This document shows positions 49,318 to 57,880 of a DNA stretch of 64,000 nucleotides, one piece after another. This DNA comes from Trichopria drosophilae. Taxonomy: Eukaryota; Arthropoda; Insecta; Hymenoptera; Diapriidae. The stretch's first letter is position 1. Each line of letters starts with the position of its first letter. A program made the translations under genes and the position numbers. The notes beneath the pieces are model-generated. The model had not been told where the DNA came from. It saw only the letters and a program-made list of their open reading frames with translations, and made no database searches. The stretch spans positions 199,190,001 through 199,254,000 of the forward strand of contig CM059582.1 in assembly GCA_030407085.1 (NCBI GenBank), in the 5' to 3' direction.

Positions 49318-49618
49318 TGAACTGCCGAAGAAACTGGATGAACCAGTCAGCTTGACAACGCTAAAGACTCAATTGATGCTTGCTGTGAAGCAAATGCTTG
49401 GAACGAAAGGAGCAGCTCACAGTGTAGACATTCTAAAGTATAATCCAGCCGAACAAAGATTTGTCTTACGTTGCGAATCTGAACACTACGTAAGATTACG
49501 AGCAGCGCTAACATTAGCCAGCTCGTTCGAAGGTATAAAACCTGCAGCATTCACAGTTCATAGAGCGACTCCGAATTTACTGTCTCTTACAGCAGATAGT
49601 AGAAATTATCAGCATTGA
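49318..49618 (+). CDS. RPP14: RNase P/MRP subunit p14 (RPP14-like), last coding exon, partial
   Basis: Rpp14 is a small protein subunit of the nuclear ribonuclease P/MRP ribonucleoproteins that process tRNA 5' ends and pre-rRNA. The 99 codons here follow the vertebrate p14 pattern along their length: a LMLAVKQMLG helix, DILKY, a strand with LRCES, the block RAALTLASSFEGIKPAAF, then P-LLSL and SR near the end. Human p14 has about 124 residues, so roughly the first 25-30 are missing. The stretch begins at a splice acceptor (TTTTATAG, AG at 49316-49317). The first exon base is the third position of a split codon, so an upstream exon must supply the start; the in-frame ATG at 49283 lies in the intron. 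I could not find the 5' exon among the repeats upstream. It ends with TGA at 49616-49618, 24 nt before CHCHD4. Family call is fairly strong; no frameshift is seen. Confidence 0.8.
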
Positions 49619-49642
49619 AGAATAAAGAAAACTTTATTAAAA
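49619..49642 (+). other. 24-nt intercistronic spacer between RPP14 and CHCHD4
   Basis: The spacer has no stop codon in the shared frame and contains an AATAAA hexamer at 49621-49626, directly after the RPP14 stop. It is too short to hold an ordinary 3' UTR, promoter and 5' UTR. CHCHD4 is therefore translated either from the RPP14 mRNA or from an mRNA starting inside the RPP14 exon or intron. Confidence 0.85.
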
Positions 49643-50101
49643 ATGCCTTCAGTTCGTAAAGAAGGAAAAGATACAATCATCTTTGCATCGAAGGAAGATC
49701 ATGCAACGCCAAGCAAAGTTAATCTTCCCGAACCTGAACCAAGTCCAGGTTTAATATTGCCGAATGGACAAATTAATTGGAATTGTCCTTGCCTCGGAGG
49801 AATGGCCACTGGTCCATGTGGAGTGGAATTTAGGGACGCTTTTTCATGCTTTCATTTCTCAGAGGCTGATCCAAAAGGCTCTGATTGCTACGAAGCATTT
49901 AAAACTATGCAGACATGCATGACAGCGTATCCTGCATTGTACGGAAATAAAGATACCGATATGGATGAACTCGATGAAGAAAGTGATGAATTACGACCGA
50001 GTGATCAAAGAAGAGACGCTAGCGAGATCTCGGAAAAGAGAGAAGATAAACTTCCTGTACCAAGTAGTCAAAAAGTTGAAAAAATTACAGATGCAAAATG
50101 A
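49643..50101 (+). CDS. CHCHD4: CHCHD4 / MIA40 mitochondrial intermembrane-space import oxidoreductase
   Basis: CHCHD4/MIA40 is the receptor and oxidase of the mitochondrial disulfide relay. It traps cysteine-motif precursors in the intermembrane space and passes electrons to ALR/Erv1. The 152-aa ORF is complete and intronless. The N-terminus (EGKD-IIF--KEDH-TPS) matches animal CHCHD4, followed by [19 protein letters not shown]. The redox CPC is C48-P49-C50. The twin CX9C motifs are C59/C69 and C82/C92, inside SCFHFS and [15 protein letters not shown]. The tail from about residue 104 is acidic and low-complexity, as in animal homologues. There is no presequence or transmembrane helix, as expected for the soluble metazoan form. 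The start has a favourable AAAA before ATG and matches the family start. It lies 24 nt after, and in the same frame as, the RPP14 stop, so it may be the second cistron of a shared mRNA. Confidence 0.96.
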   Translation: MPSVRKEGKDTIIFASKEDHATPSKVNLPEPEPSPGLILPNGQINWNCPCLGGMATGPCGVEFRDAFSCFHFSEADPKGSDCYEAFKTMQTCMTAYPALYGNKDTDMDELDEESDELRPSDQRRDASEISEKREDKLPVPSSQKVEKITDAK

Positions 50102-50178
50102 AGGAAAGTTATAGTTTTTTCATAGTTATATTGCCTTAAAAGCAGCTGTGAAATGTCAGATCAGGTATTAGAAATGAA

Positions 50179-50376
50179 AATAAATAGACTATATTGAGGT
50201 TTTAGTGCAACGATCTTGTCGATATATTCGACTTGTATCAAATTATTAAAACAGTGAACTTTAATTTATTCGTTCACATCAACCTCAGTGATTATAGTTC
50301 GGGGAATACTTTTCTGTGTTTTAAAGTTAAGTGTAATTTTGTGAGTACTCTGTAGATATCAATTCGTAACAATAAA
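50179..50376 (+). terminator. Candidate polyadenylation signals downstream of CHCHD4
   Basis: Canonical AATAAA hexamers occur at 50179-50184 and 50371-50376, about 80 and 270 nt after the CHCHD4 stop. Either could end the transcript. The stretch from 50102 to about 50440 has no ORF or recognised repeat and is read as 3' UTR and downstream flank. Confidence 0.5.
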
Positions 50377-50446
50377 TCTACCATATGTTTGTTTATCTTT
50401 CTTACATAATTTATTACGATTACGAGTCCACAATGACTTATGTTAA

Positions 50447-51815
50447 TGAAATGACAATTTTTATACTTCATTTTCAATCAAGTATTTCGTATGAAAATCA
50501 AAGTTGAAAACAATTGAGAGGTGCGTATCCTACTGTTTTCGAGGTCGCTTTTCAAGATTCTGAGGTCAAAATTGAGTTTCAGCCATCAAAAAATCCAATA
50601 TGGCGCCGAATATGAAAAAAATTTCCAAAAAATTGGGAATTTTTTATACTAATCAATTTTTTTCGAGCTATTAGAATATTGGAATTTTATTGAAACTCTG
50701 AACAAAGGTGAACAAAATACTTCAATTTTAAGGAAAAATTTTACTTTTATACCCTACATCATTCTAACGACTTCAAAATGGCGTCAACAATGAAAATTTC
50801 TTTGAGAAATTTCTGGACGCTCTAACTCAAAAACTACCAACTTTTTAAAAAAAATGCCCAGAATGAAAAGTTCTTAAAATTCATCAAGCGATATAGTGGA
50901 ATTTTTTCAAAACTTTGAGACATTTTTTTTTTCAACATTTTTTTCAAAATTGTAATTTATTTACAAAAAATTCTGAAAAAAGTTTAGTGTATTTTTTGAC
51001 GACATTTTGAGACATTTTTTTTTCAACATTTTTTTTCAAAATTGTAATTTATATACAAAAAATTCGGAAAAAAGTTTAGTGTATTCTCTGATGAATTCTA
51101 AGAGTTATTTGTTCTTTGCAATTTTTTCGAAAAGTTGATAATTTTCGAGGACATGAATTTCAAATATTAGGATTTTTTCCCCCAAAAAACTATGAACTTT
51201 TGGAAAAAATTGCAAAGAACAAAAAGCTCGTAGAATTCATAAGTGAATACACGAAATTTTTTTCAGAATTTTTCATAAATAAATTATGATTTTGAAAAAA
51301 ATTTTGAAAAAAAATTTTGAAAAATGTCATCACAAAAATCTGAAAAAATTTCACAATATTTCTCGATTAATTATAAGAACTTTTCATTCTTAGCATTTTT
51401 TTATAACAGCATGTAGTTTTTGAGTTAGAACGTTTAGAAATTTTTCAAAGAAATTTTCATTGTTTTGGCCATTTTGAGGTCGTTACAATGATGTGGGGTA
51501 TAAAAGTAAAATTTTTCCTTAAAATTGAAGCATTTCGTTCACCTTTTTTTCAGAGTTTCAATAGAATCCCAATATTCTAATAGCTCGAAAAAAATTGATA
51601 GGAATAAGAATTCTCAATTTTTTGGAATTTTTTTAAAAGTTCGGCGCCATATTGGAATTCCTGATGGCTGAAACTTAATTTTGACCTCGGAATCTTGAAC
51701 AGCGACCTCGAAAACAATAGGTTATGTACCTTTCAATTGTTTTCAACTTCGATTTTGATACGAAATACTTGATTGATAATGAAGTATAAAAAATGCCATT
51801 TCAGGCGTTAAAGGG
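50447..51815. mobile_element. TTAA-flanked fold-back element, ~680-bp arms
   Basis: TTAA lies at 50443-50446 and 51816-51819. The outer sequence TTTTTATACTTCATTTTCAATCAAG---TTTCGTATGAAAATC is mirrored by GATTTTGATACGAAA---CTTGATTGATAATGAAGTATAAAAA. The right end has the complete terminus GGCGTTAAAGGG; the left has lost those 12 or so bases. Arms pair across a centre near 51135 (GAACAAAAAGCTCGTAGAATTCAT with the inverse near 51100). CAATATGGCGCCGAA on one arm relates it loosely to the other ATGGCG family. It sits only 350 bp downstream of CHCHD4. Confidence 0.85.
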
Positions 51816-51858
51816 TTAATTAAAATAAATTTCACTTTTTTATGAACCGTTTTTCTTA

Positions 51859-52605
51859 ATAAATATCGTATATTTTTCCAAGGCCATTACAGTTCTGTAT
51901 ATTAAAAAAACCTCAAGCCCAACGTTTCGACCTTTTGTTGGTCCTCTTCAGGGGCATCTATTTAATAAAAAATAACAATTTAAAAAAAAAAAATAAATAA
52001 TATAAATAAAACACTTATCACAAACAACGCATAAAATTTGATGGGTAACAAAAGATTTGAATTGAATACATTTAAACACACCGTATACGAGTCAGATGGA
52101 ACAATAAGACTAAACACAATGTCAACAAGAGCGTATAAATATGCTTTCCAGTGCACAATGTTAGTATACAATATGTAAGAAAATATTAGTAACGACCGAA
52201 TGTAAGAATAGAATTAAAAATTTTAAAGAGAACACAAAATAAATAAAACCCAATAAATCTATAAATAATAAATATAATAAATAATATATAATAACAAATG
52301 TCCAAAATAAAATAAAATAAATAGTCCAGTTAGTGGTAAAAAGTCAATAAATGTTAAAATAAATAAAATAAGTTAAGTAGTCAGGTGGTTAAAAGTCAAA
52401 AAATAAAAAAGAAAGAAGTATCAAAACAATATGTTATAACAACCACTTAACTTTTCAGTGTCAATTCTGTAATTAATACTATTTATAAATTTCTTAATAT
52501 ATATCATTTCTTTAATGTTTCTTTTTTTCCAATGTTTCTCGTTGGGCTTGAGGTTTTTTTAATATACAGAACTGTATTGGCCATGGAAAAATATACGATA
52601 TTTGT
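51859..52605 (-). mobile_element. Internally deleted Penelope-like remnant with inverted ends
   Basis: AAATATCGTATATTTTTCCA-AGGCCA---CCTCAAGCCCAACG (51861-51924) is mirrored at 52540-52604. Next to the left end is a hammerhead-like sequence on the minus strand. The interior of about 600 bp is AT-rich, with no reverse transcriptase motif. Assignment rests on the ends and the ribozyme-like tract, by analogy with 33.5-36.9 kb. Confidence 0.6.
51924..51951 (-). ncRNA. Hammerhead-ribozyme-like motif, second Penelope-like remnant
   Basis: On the minus strand: CTGAAGA (core CTGATGA with one change), GGACC, loop AACAAAA, GGTC, GAAAC. Stem II pairs perfectly (GACC/GGTC), and spacing of the two core boxes is as in known minimal hammerheads. 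The T-to-A change in the first box probably abolishes cleavage. Confidence 0.5.
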
Positions 52606-52610
52606 TAAAG

Positions 52611-52988
52611 GGTTAATATTGAAAATTTAAAGTTTTTTGGTTCACTTCGTAGTAATTATTACTAAATATGAAGATTTAAGGCTGTAGATGAACCAATCAG
52701 ATGGTATTTTTTTGCACTACTAATTTTTTTTTTTCTCTAACGTTTGATTCTAAAGCCAGCAACTCGCCTGGATTCATTAGAAGAATTGCAAATATGTCAG
52801 AAAATTTTAATTCGTAAAGATGGAAAGGATGGAATTTTATACGAAACTGTTTTTTGGATTGTTCTCGATTTTCGAAAAAAATCTTCCTTTTCTTTTTAAT
52901 TTAATATTGCTCTACATGATTAAGAAATTGTATGAGAAAAGAAAGCACTGATTTGTGTTAGTTATTACATATCAAAGAACATTTCACT
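52611..52988. other. AT-rich DNA, nothing recognised
   Basis: No gene or repeat seen. Confidence 0.4.
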
Positions 52989-53663
52989 TAAGGTAGTTAG
53001 ACCCCAGGATATAATATGTTAGCGAAAATATTTTAATAACACTTCCAGGAATAAAATTTTTATTACGCATGATATTGTGACAGAGTTCGAGCGTTATTTT
53101 TCTTGAAAAAAAATTGAAACTTGCAAAAATAATTTGATAACCAACTTTTCTTAGCGACTCAAATTTTCTTCTTATTTTCATTCAAAACTTTTCTAAAAAT
53201 GAATGGACTTTTCAATGAATGACGGCTTATTTTTTCAAGAAAAAGATTCTCTACAACTTCACCGAATGAATTTCTTGAATTTCTAAAACTAGGGTCAAAC
53301 ATCTCGAATTATTAAAAAAAATATATATTATTTTTTAACTTTTCTGAATAATTTTAGTGATCAGGCAAAAAATTTGAGAAATTTATTCGGTGAAGTTGTA
53401 GAGAATCTTTTTCTCGAAAAAATAAGATGTCATTCATTGAAATCCATTCATTTTTAGAAGAGTTTTGAATGAAAATAAGAAGAAAATTTGAGTCGCTAAG
53501 AAAAGTTGGTTAACAAATTATTTTTGCAAGTTTCAATTTTTTTTCAAGAATAATAATGCTTGAACTCTGTAACGATATCATGTATAATAAAACTTCAATT
53601 CCTGGAAGTGTTATTAAATTATTTTCGCTAACGTATGATATCTTGGGGTCTAGCTACCTTAAG
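52989..53663. mobile_element. Fold-back element with CTTAAGGTAG ends, ~310-bp arms
   Basis: CTTAAGGTAGTTAGACCCCAGGATAT is mirrored by ATATCTTGGGGTCTAGCTACCTTAAG. Pairing continues through CACTTCCAGGAAT / ATTCCTGGAAGTG, CAACTTTTCTTAGCGACTC / GAGTCGCTAAGAAAAGTTG and TCTCTACAACTTCACCGAATGAA / inverse, to a loop of about 50 bp near 53330. The short ORFs on both arms are mirror images of one another. Confidence 0.9.
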
Positions 53664-54655
53664 AAAGAGTCAGAAAAGAAAGAAAGATTCATTTGTTATT
53701 ACATAACCTTTAAAAACTTACGATATAGAGATAAAACTATAAAATATTTAATGCTTTGTATTCAAACTTGGATTTATTTAAAGAGAAAACAAATGTTTGC
53801 TGCTTATCTTTAAACTGTTGATGTAATGTGCAATTTGTAACTTTTGTTTAATGTTTAGTTTTTAATCATTAATCGCTGATTTCTTTGTTCCATAATCGAT
53901 ATACATCTTACCGGTTATTTTGTTTTTATTGTTTAATGAGGTACGAGTAAAAAATCGCAGAGAAATTACGACTATCGACAATTACAGTTTTTAATGCAGT
54001 AAAATAAAACTTTTTAAAATTATTATTTAAAGAATCTAGTTGTTATTAGTAGAGTTTGGTAAAGAAGATATGTAGACATTTTTAGAAAATTAATTGAGTA
54101 ACTTTTTGAAGCTACTCCATTTTGAATTTCTGCTTTCTCTTAATTTTTTAATTAAACTTTTTCCATGTTTTACTTTCGTTTTTTTTCATTTTTTCTTATT
54201 ATTTCTGGAATTTTTCTTTGTATTTTTGAAATCTAATTTTTACTTTTCTTCTTTCATTTGAATATTCAATTTATTTGTCGAAGTTACATGGAATGAGAAA
54301 TTGAGAAGAGAAAATCAATAATTTGTATTTCGAGCACAAAATGAATAATTCTAACATTACGATGAAAAATATTTTAAATCCTTCGCTCAAATAAGAATAA
54401 GAAACAAAAAATTATTATCGAACATTTCAAACTGAAGTAAATTTTTAAAATTAATTTTCGCAAACTTTCCGTTGGGCGGATAGTGGCGACACTGCGGCGA
54501 ATTAACGAATCAAAAGAATCGTAGAATGTAAATCGGCCTTTATATAGGGAGAAAAATATCACTAGGTTTAGTACCATTGACCAATCAACGAAATCAAGAA
54601 ATTATTTATTTATTTTATTAAACTATATAGTTTAATATTATACATACAATAACTA
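53664..54655. other. AT-rich DNA, nothing recognised
   Basis: No conserved ORF or bounded repeat. Confidence 0.4.
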
Positions 54656-54659
54656 TTAC

Positions 54660-54882
54660 ATTAAATATTCCAAATTTAATATTCGCTGATGATGTAAAAC
54701 TTTACTCCAAAATAACTAATCCCATGGATGCTTCTAAACTCCAATTGGACCTTATATAATAACATAGTAAAATGGTCTCAGGAAATCGGTTTAACCTTAA
54801 ACTTTAATAAGTGTAAAACTATATCCTTTTTTTAAATCTAACCACTACTTCAATTATGAGTATCATTTGGAAGATAAGGTTC
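54660..54882 (+). pseudogene. LINE reverse transcriptase fragment, left part
   Basis: Translation gives LIFADDVKLYSKITNPMDA, the catalytic FADD motif of a non-LTR retrotransposon RT, then SKLQLDL, a frameshift, VKWSQ and LTLNFNKCKT. The same family is on the minus strand at 57.05-57.88 kb. Broken by a stop and frameshifts, and cut by the 54887-55941 element. Confidence 0.85.
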
Positions 54883-54886
54883 TTAA

Positions 54887-55941
54887 CCCCTTCGCTGCGG
54901 CGAGAATTTCACAAAAAGTGCCCAAAATGCGGGAAAAAAATGTGGTTAGATTTTACTGTAACTTGGTGTATAGGGATTTCTTGGGACGCCTATTACGAAT
55001 TTGAAGTCAGATTTCAAAAATTTAAAATGGCGGATTCAATATGGCGGACGTCTTAATCAAAATTCGAACTGATTACGAATCTTATATCAGTTTTTGCATG
55101 TACAATATTACGGCAATTTGTTATTCATCATATGTCAATAATGCTGCTCGTGGCAGGTTGGCAATAGTAGCACTCTCGTGATTATTTATAGAATATTTGT
55201 ACCGAAACGATTTTTATCAAAAACTTCTTCGATTCTGCAGCTACAAATATATATTTTTAGTTTTTATAGATATTTTACAGAGTTTATTATCTATCCAGAT
55301 TATTCCATGTAAATTTCAAAATGTTATGTACTCCTGAGTTATCGTGTTACATGTGGGAAAAAAACACTGATTTCTAGAGTTCAATATGTTACAGTTTTTA
55401 TTTTAAAAATAATTTTAAACAAAAATATATAAAAACAGAAAAAAATGCACTTTGAAGACCTTTCTCGAACCTCCTCGTAGTAAAGTGTGTAAGTACATAT
55501 TGTATATCGAAGCTAACGGGGGAAGGCTAACATTAACCCGTGGTATTGGATCCGCCATTTTGAATTTTCAAAAAATTATCATCAGATTTGTAATCGGCGA
55601 CCTCAAAAACCCCTGAGTAGCAAGTTTCAAATGATTTCATTACTTTTTGATGCAGAATTTGACCTAATATGGCGACATAGCTCATGACAAAGATTTTTAC
55701 AAAATCGTAAAAACAACATATTTTAAGAACTTGTATCTTTTTTTTGACAATATGTTTTTGAAAAAGGACAACGGCATGTCGTTCGGTATACCTTAGGCTG
55801 GCTAGAAATGGTCAAGTTTTTAAATTGGAGATATTATTGACTTCATTAGACGAATTTATGTCATGACAAAGATTTGCGTTTGTGCCGCAGTCAGAGAAAA
55901 GTCCTAAATGACAAAGATCTTTGTCATCCGCAGCGAAGGGG
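54887..55941. mobile_element. 1055-bp TTAA-flanked non-autonomous element (piggyBac-like) inside a LINE
   Basis: Perfect 14-bp inverted ends CCCCTTCGCTGCGG / CCGCAGCGAAGGGG are bordered by TTAA at 54883-54886 and 55942-55945. TTAA targets and C-rich termini fit piggyBac-type transposition. Inside, AAAATGGCGGATTCAATATGG (about 55025) and the inverse GGATCCGCCATTTTGAA (about 55549) are the dispersed family's signature. LINE homology continues right after the right TTAA. No transposase. Confidence 0.88.
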
Positions 55942-55945
55942 TTAA

Positions 55946-56262
55946 CAGAGTCATGAGCATTAGTGACCTAGGAGTCACTTTTGACTCTAACTTATCATTT
56001 GGTACACATCGAATTGTCTGCCTCCAGGGCTTTGGAGATGCTTGGCTTTATCAATCGATCTACAAAAAATTTTAAAGCTCCTTCAACTTAAGTAAACAGT
56101 TGCATAAGCAACAAATAAGTTTATTATCTATCCAGATTATTCCATGTAAATATAATAAAGATCCTTCAACTTATATTTACTTATATAAAACTTTAGTTCT
56201 ACCACACCTTATGTATTCCGCACAAATATGGACACCACATACTGCTGTTGCTCACAAAGCCC
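55946..56262 (+). pseudogene. LINE reverse transcriptase fragment, right part
   Basis: After the inserted element the LINE frame continues: ISDLGVTFDSNLSFGTH, then GFINRSTKNF, then YKTLVLPHLMYSAQIWTPH, all typical of the C-terminal side of LINE RTs. A 71-bp filler at 56091-56161, bracketed by a 12-bp direct repeat TCCTTCAACTTA, interrupts it. Confidence 0.85.
56091..56161. other. 71-bp insertion with a 34-bp copy of neighbouring sequence
   Basis: Flanked by TCCTTCAACTTA at 56079-56090 and 56162-56173. Positions 56118-56151 are identical to 55281-55314, which lies inside the TTAA element 0.8 kb away. It looks like a templated filler made during break repair. Confidence 0.7.
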
Positions 56263-56426
56263 TGCCCTGGCGAAAGTTCCGGATAGGAATTTAATCCGAC
56301 CGAAACCGGTGCAATCCGAGGCTATCCGGAATCTGTCCCCTGTTTAATCCGAATTTAATCGGGGTCACTTTGTCATTCCGCTCCAAGCCATGCCATACCG
56401 GAAAATTCTATACGTTTTCATCCTCA

Positions 56427-56674
56427 GTCATTCCGAGACACATATGTAAACCGTTCCATTCCTCGATTTCGATCCGAACGAATCCTGAGTCATTCCGAAA
56501 CATATTTGCAATCCGTTTCATTCCGTGAGTTCAATCCTAACGAATCCTGAGCCATTCCGAAACACATTCCCTATCCATTTCATTCCTCGATTTCTATTCG
56601 AACGAAGCCTCGCTCATTCTGACACACAAAGGTAATCCGTTTCATTTCACCATTTCAATTGGAACGAATCGCCG
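56427..56674 (+). repeat. 62-bp minisatellite, four units
   Basis: Units start at 56427, 56489, 56551 and 56613 with exact 62-bp spacing, each reading STCATTCCGA-ACACAT---TTTCATTCC---GAACGAATCCTGA with substitutions; a partial fifth starts at 56675. Related ATCCGTTTCA words continue on both sides (56290-56940), and similar words recur at 60960-61080. Confidence 0.88.
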
Positions 56675-57049
56675 CTCATTCGTTTCGTCCATGACGAATT
56701 AGAATGGAATGAAATGGATTGAAATGGACCAAATAATTTCGGAATAGATTAGATTTATTTGGTTCAAGACTGGTCGCACTATTTAGGATTAAATCGGATC
56801 AAACCAGATAGAAACCTTTTTCGACATTTCCGGTTTAGATCGGATTAGAACGGAACAAATAATTTCAGAATATACCGGATTCATTCGTTTCAAAATCAAC
56901 ACACGATTCGCCAGGTGGTAGTGGCAGTGGATTTCTCAAGTTATACAAGTTAAATCTCCTCGGAAAAAGATCCTTTAAATCATTGCAAAGTATATGGTCT
57001 TTCAAAATATTAAAGGTTCATGTTAAGTCTGAGTAGTGATGAAGCATTC

Positions 57050-57880
57050 AATTAGTCCAAAGTTAAAATTTTCCTAATATCGGAGAATAATTATTCTGAT
57101 CAAAGTGGTGCATAGGCATTTTAGACCTAAATATGCTATTTGCCGCAAAAATCTGTGGTTTACAGCCTCCAAGGCATTTTGAGAGCTAGAAGAATACGGT
57201 GACTATATTTGCGAAGCATACATTAAAATTGGAATAATAATCGTTTTATATAAATAAATGTATGTTGATGGATTAGAAAAATTAGCAGATGATCCATTGA
57301 CGAAGCCCAGGATTCTCAACGCCTTAGAAGTCGTAAGGTTAATATGTTCATTAAATGATAGACCAGATTCATAGATGATACCGAGATCTTTTTTTAGAGA
57401 ACTTTATCAACACGATTTAAGACAGTATTGTCAATGAAGTAGTTAAATTCAAACTTATGTTTAGACTTTGTAAAGGAAATTACATTACTGTTTAACGAAT
57501 TGAGGCTTAGACCATTATCTGTTGACCAATTAACAATATTATCCAGATCAATTTGCAGTTTTGAAGCATCCATTGGGTTAGTAATTCTATGAAACTGCTT
57601 CACATCATCGGCGAAGATAAGTATCTTAGAGTGAAAGACCACTTTAGGTAAGTCGTTGATAAAAATAAGAAAGGTCGAAGAAAGAAAATTGGTCCGATAT
57701 GGGAGCCCTGTGATAAACCAGTAAGAGCTTGAATATCATTAAGCTTGGTGTAAAAATTTGTGGTCATTGTATTAATGTCCGAATCTAATAGGATAAGGTT
57801 CCAGTCAATATCATGCATGGCTCGATTATTTACAAAGAAATTTCTATTATTATATATCAATGTTTTTAAATCTGCGACCC
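57050..57880 (-). pseudogene. LINE fragment, minus strand, internally deleted
   Basis: From 5' on the minus strand: a linker-like stretch (DIDWNLILLDSDINTM) from about 57830, then LSQGSHIGPIFF (RT motif normally VPQGSHLGP), LIFADDVKQFHRITNPMDA, DLGIIYESGLSFNEHI, LRILGFV and IIIPILMYASQI. The fingers region expected between linker and QGS is missing, and frameshifts are present. KxITNPMDASKLQ-DL is shared with the 54.66-kb fragment, so both derive from one family. Confidence 0.85.

Noticed and set aside
49347..49550. Minus-strand ORF opposite RPP14
   Set aside because: Shadow of the conserved + strand frame.
53556..53813. 85-codon ORF
   Set aside because: Its first part is the mirror image of the ORF at 52984-53181 in the other arm of a fold-back element.
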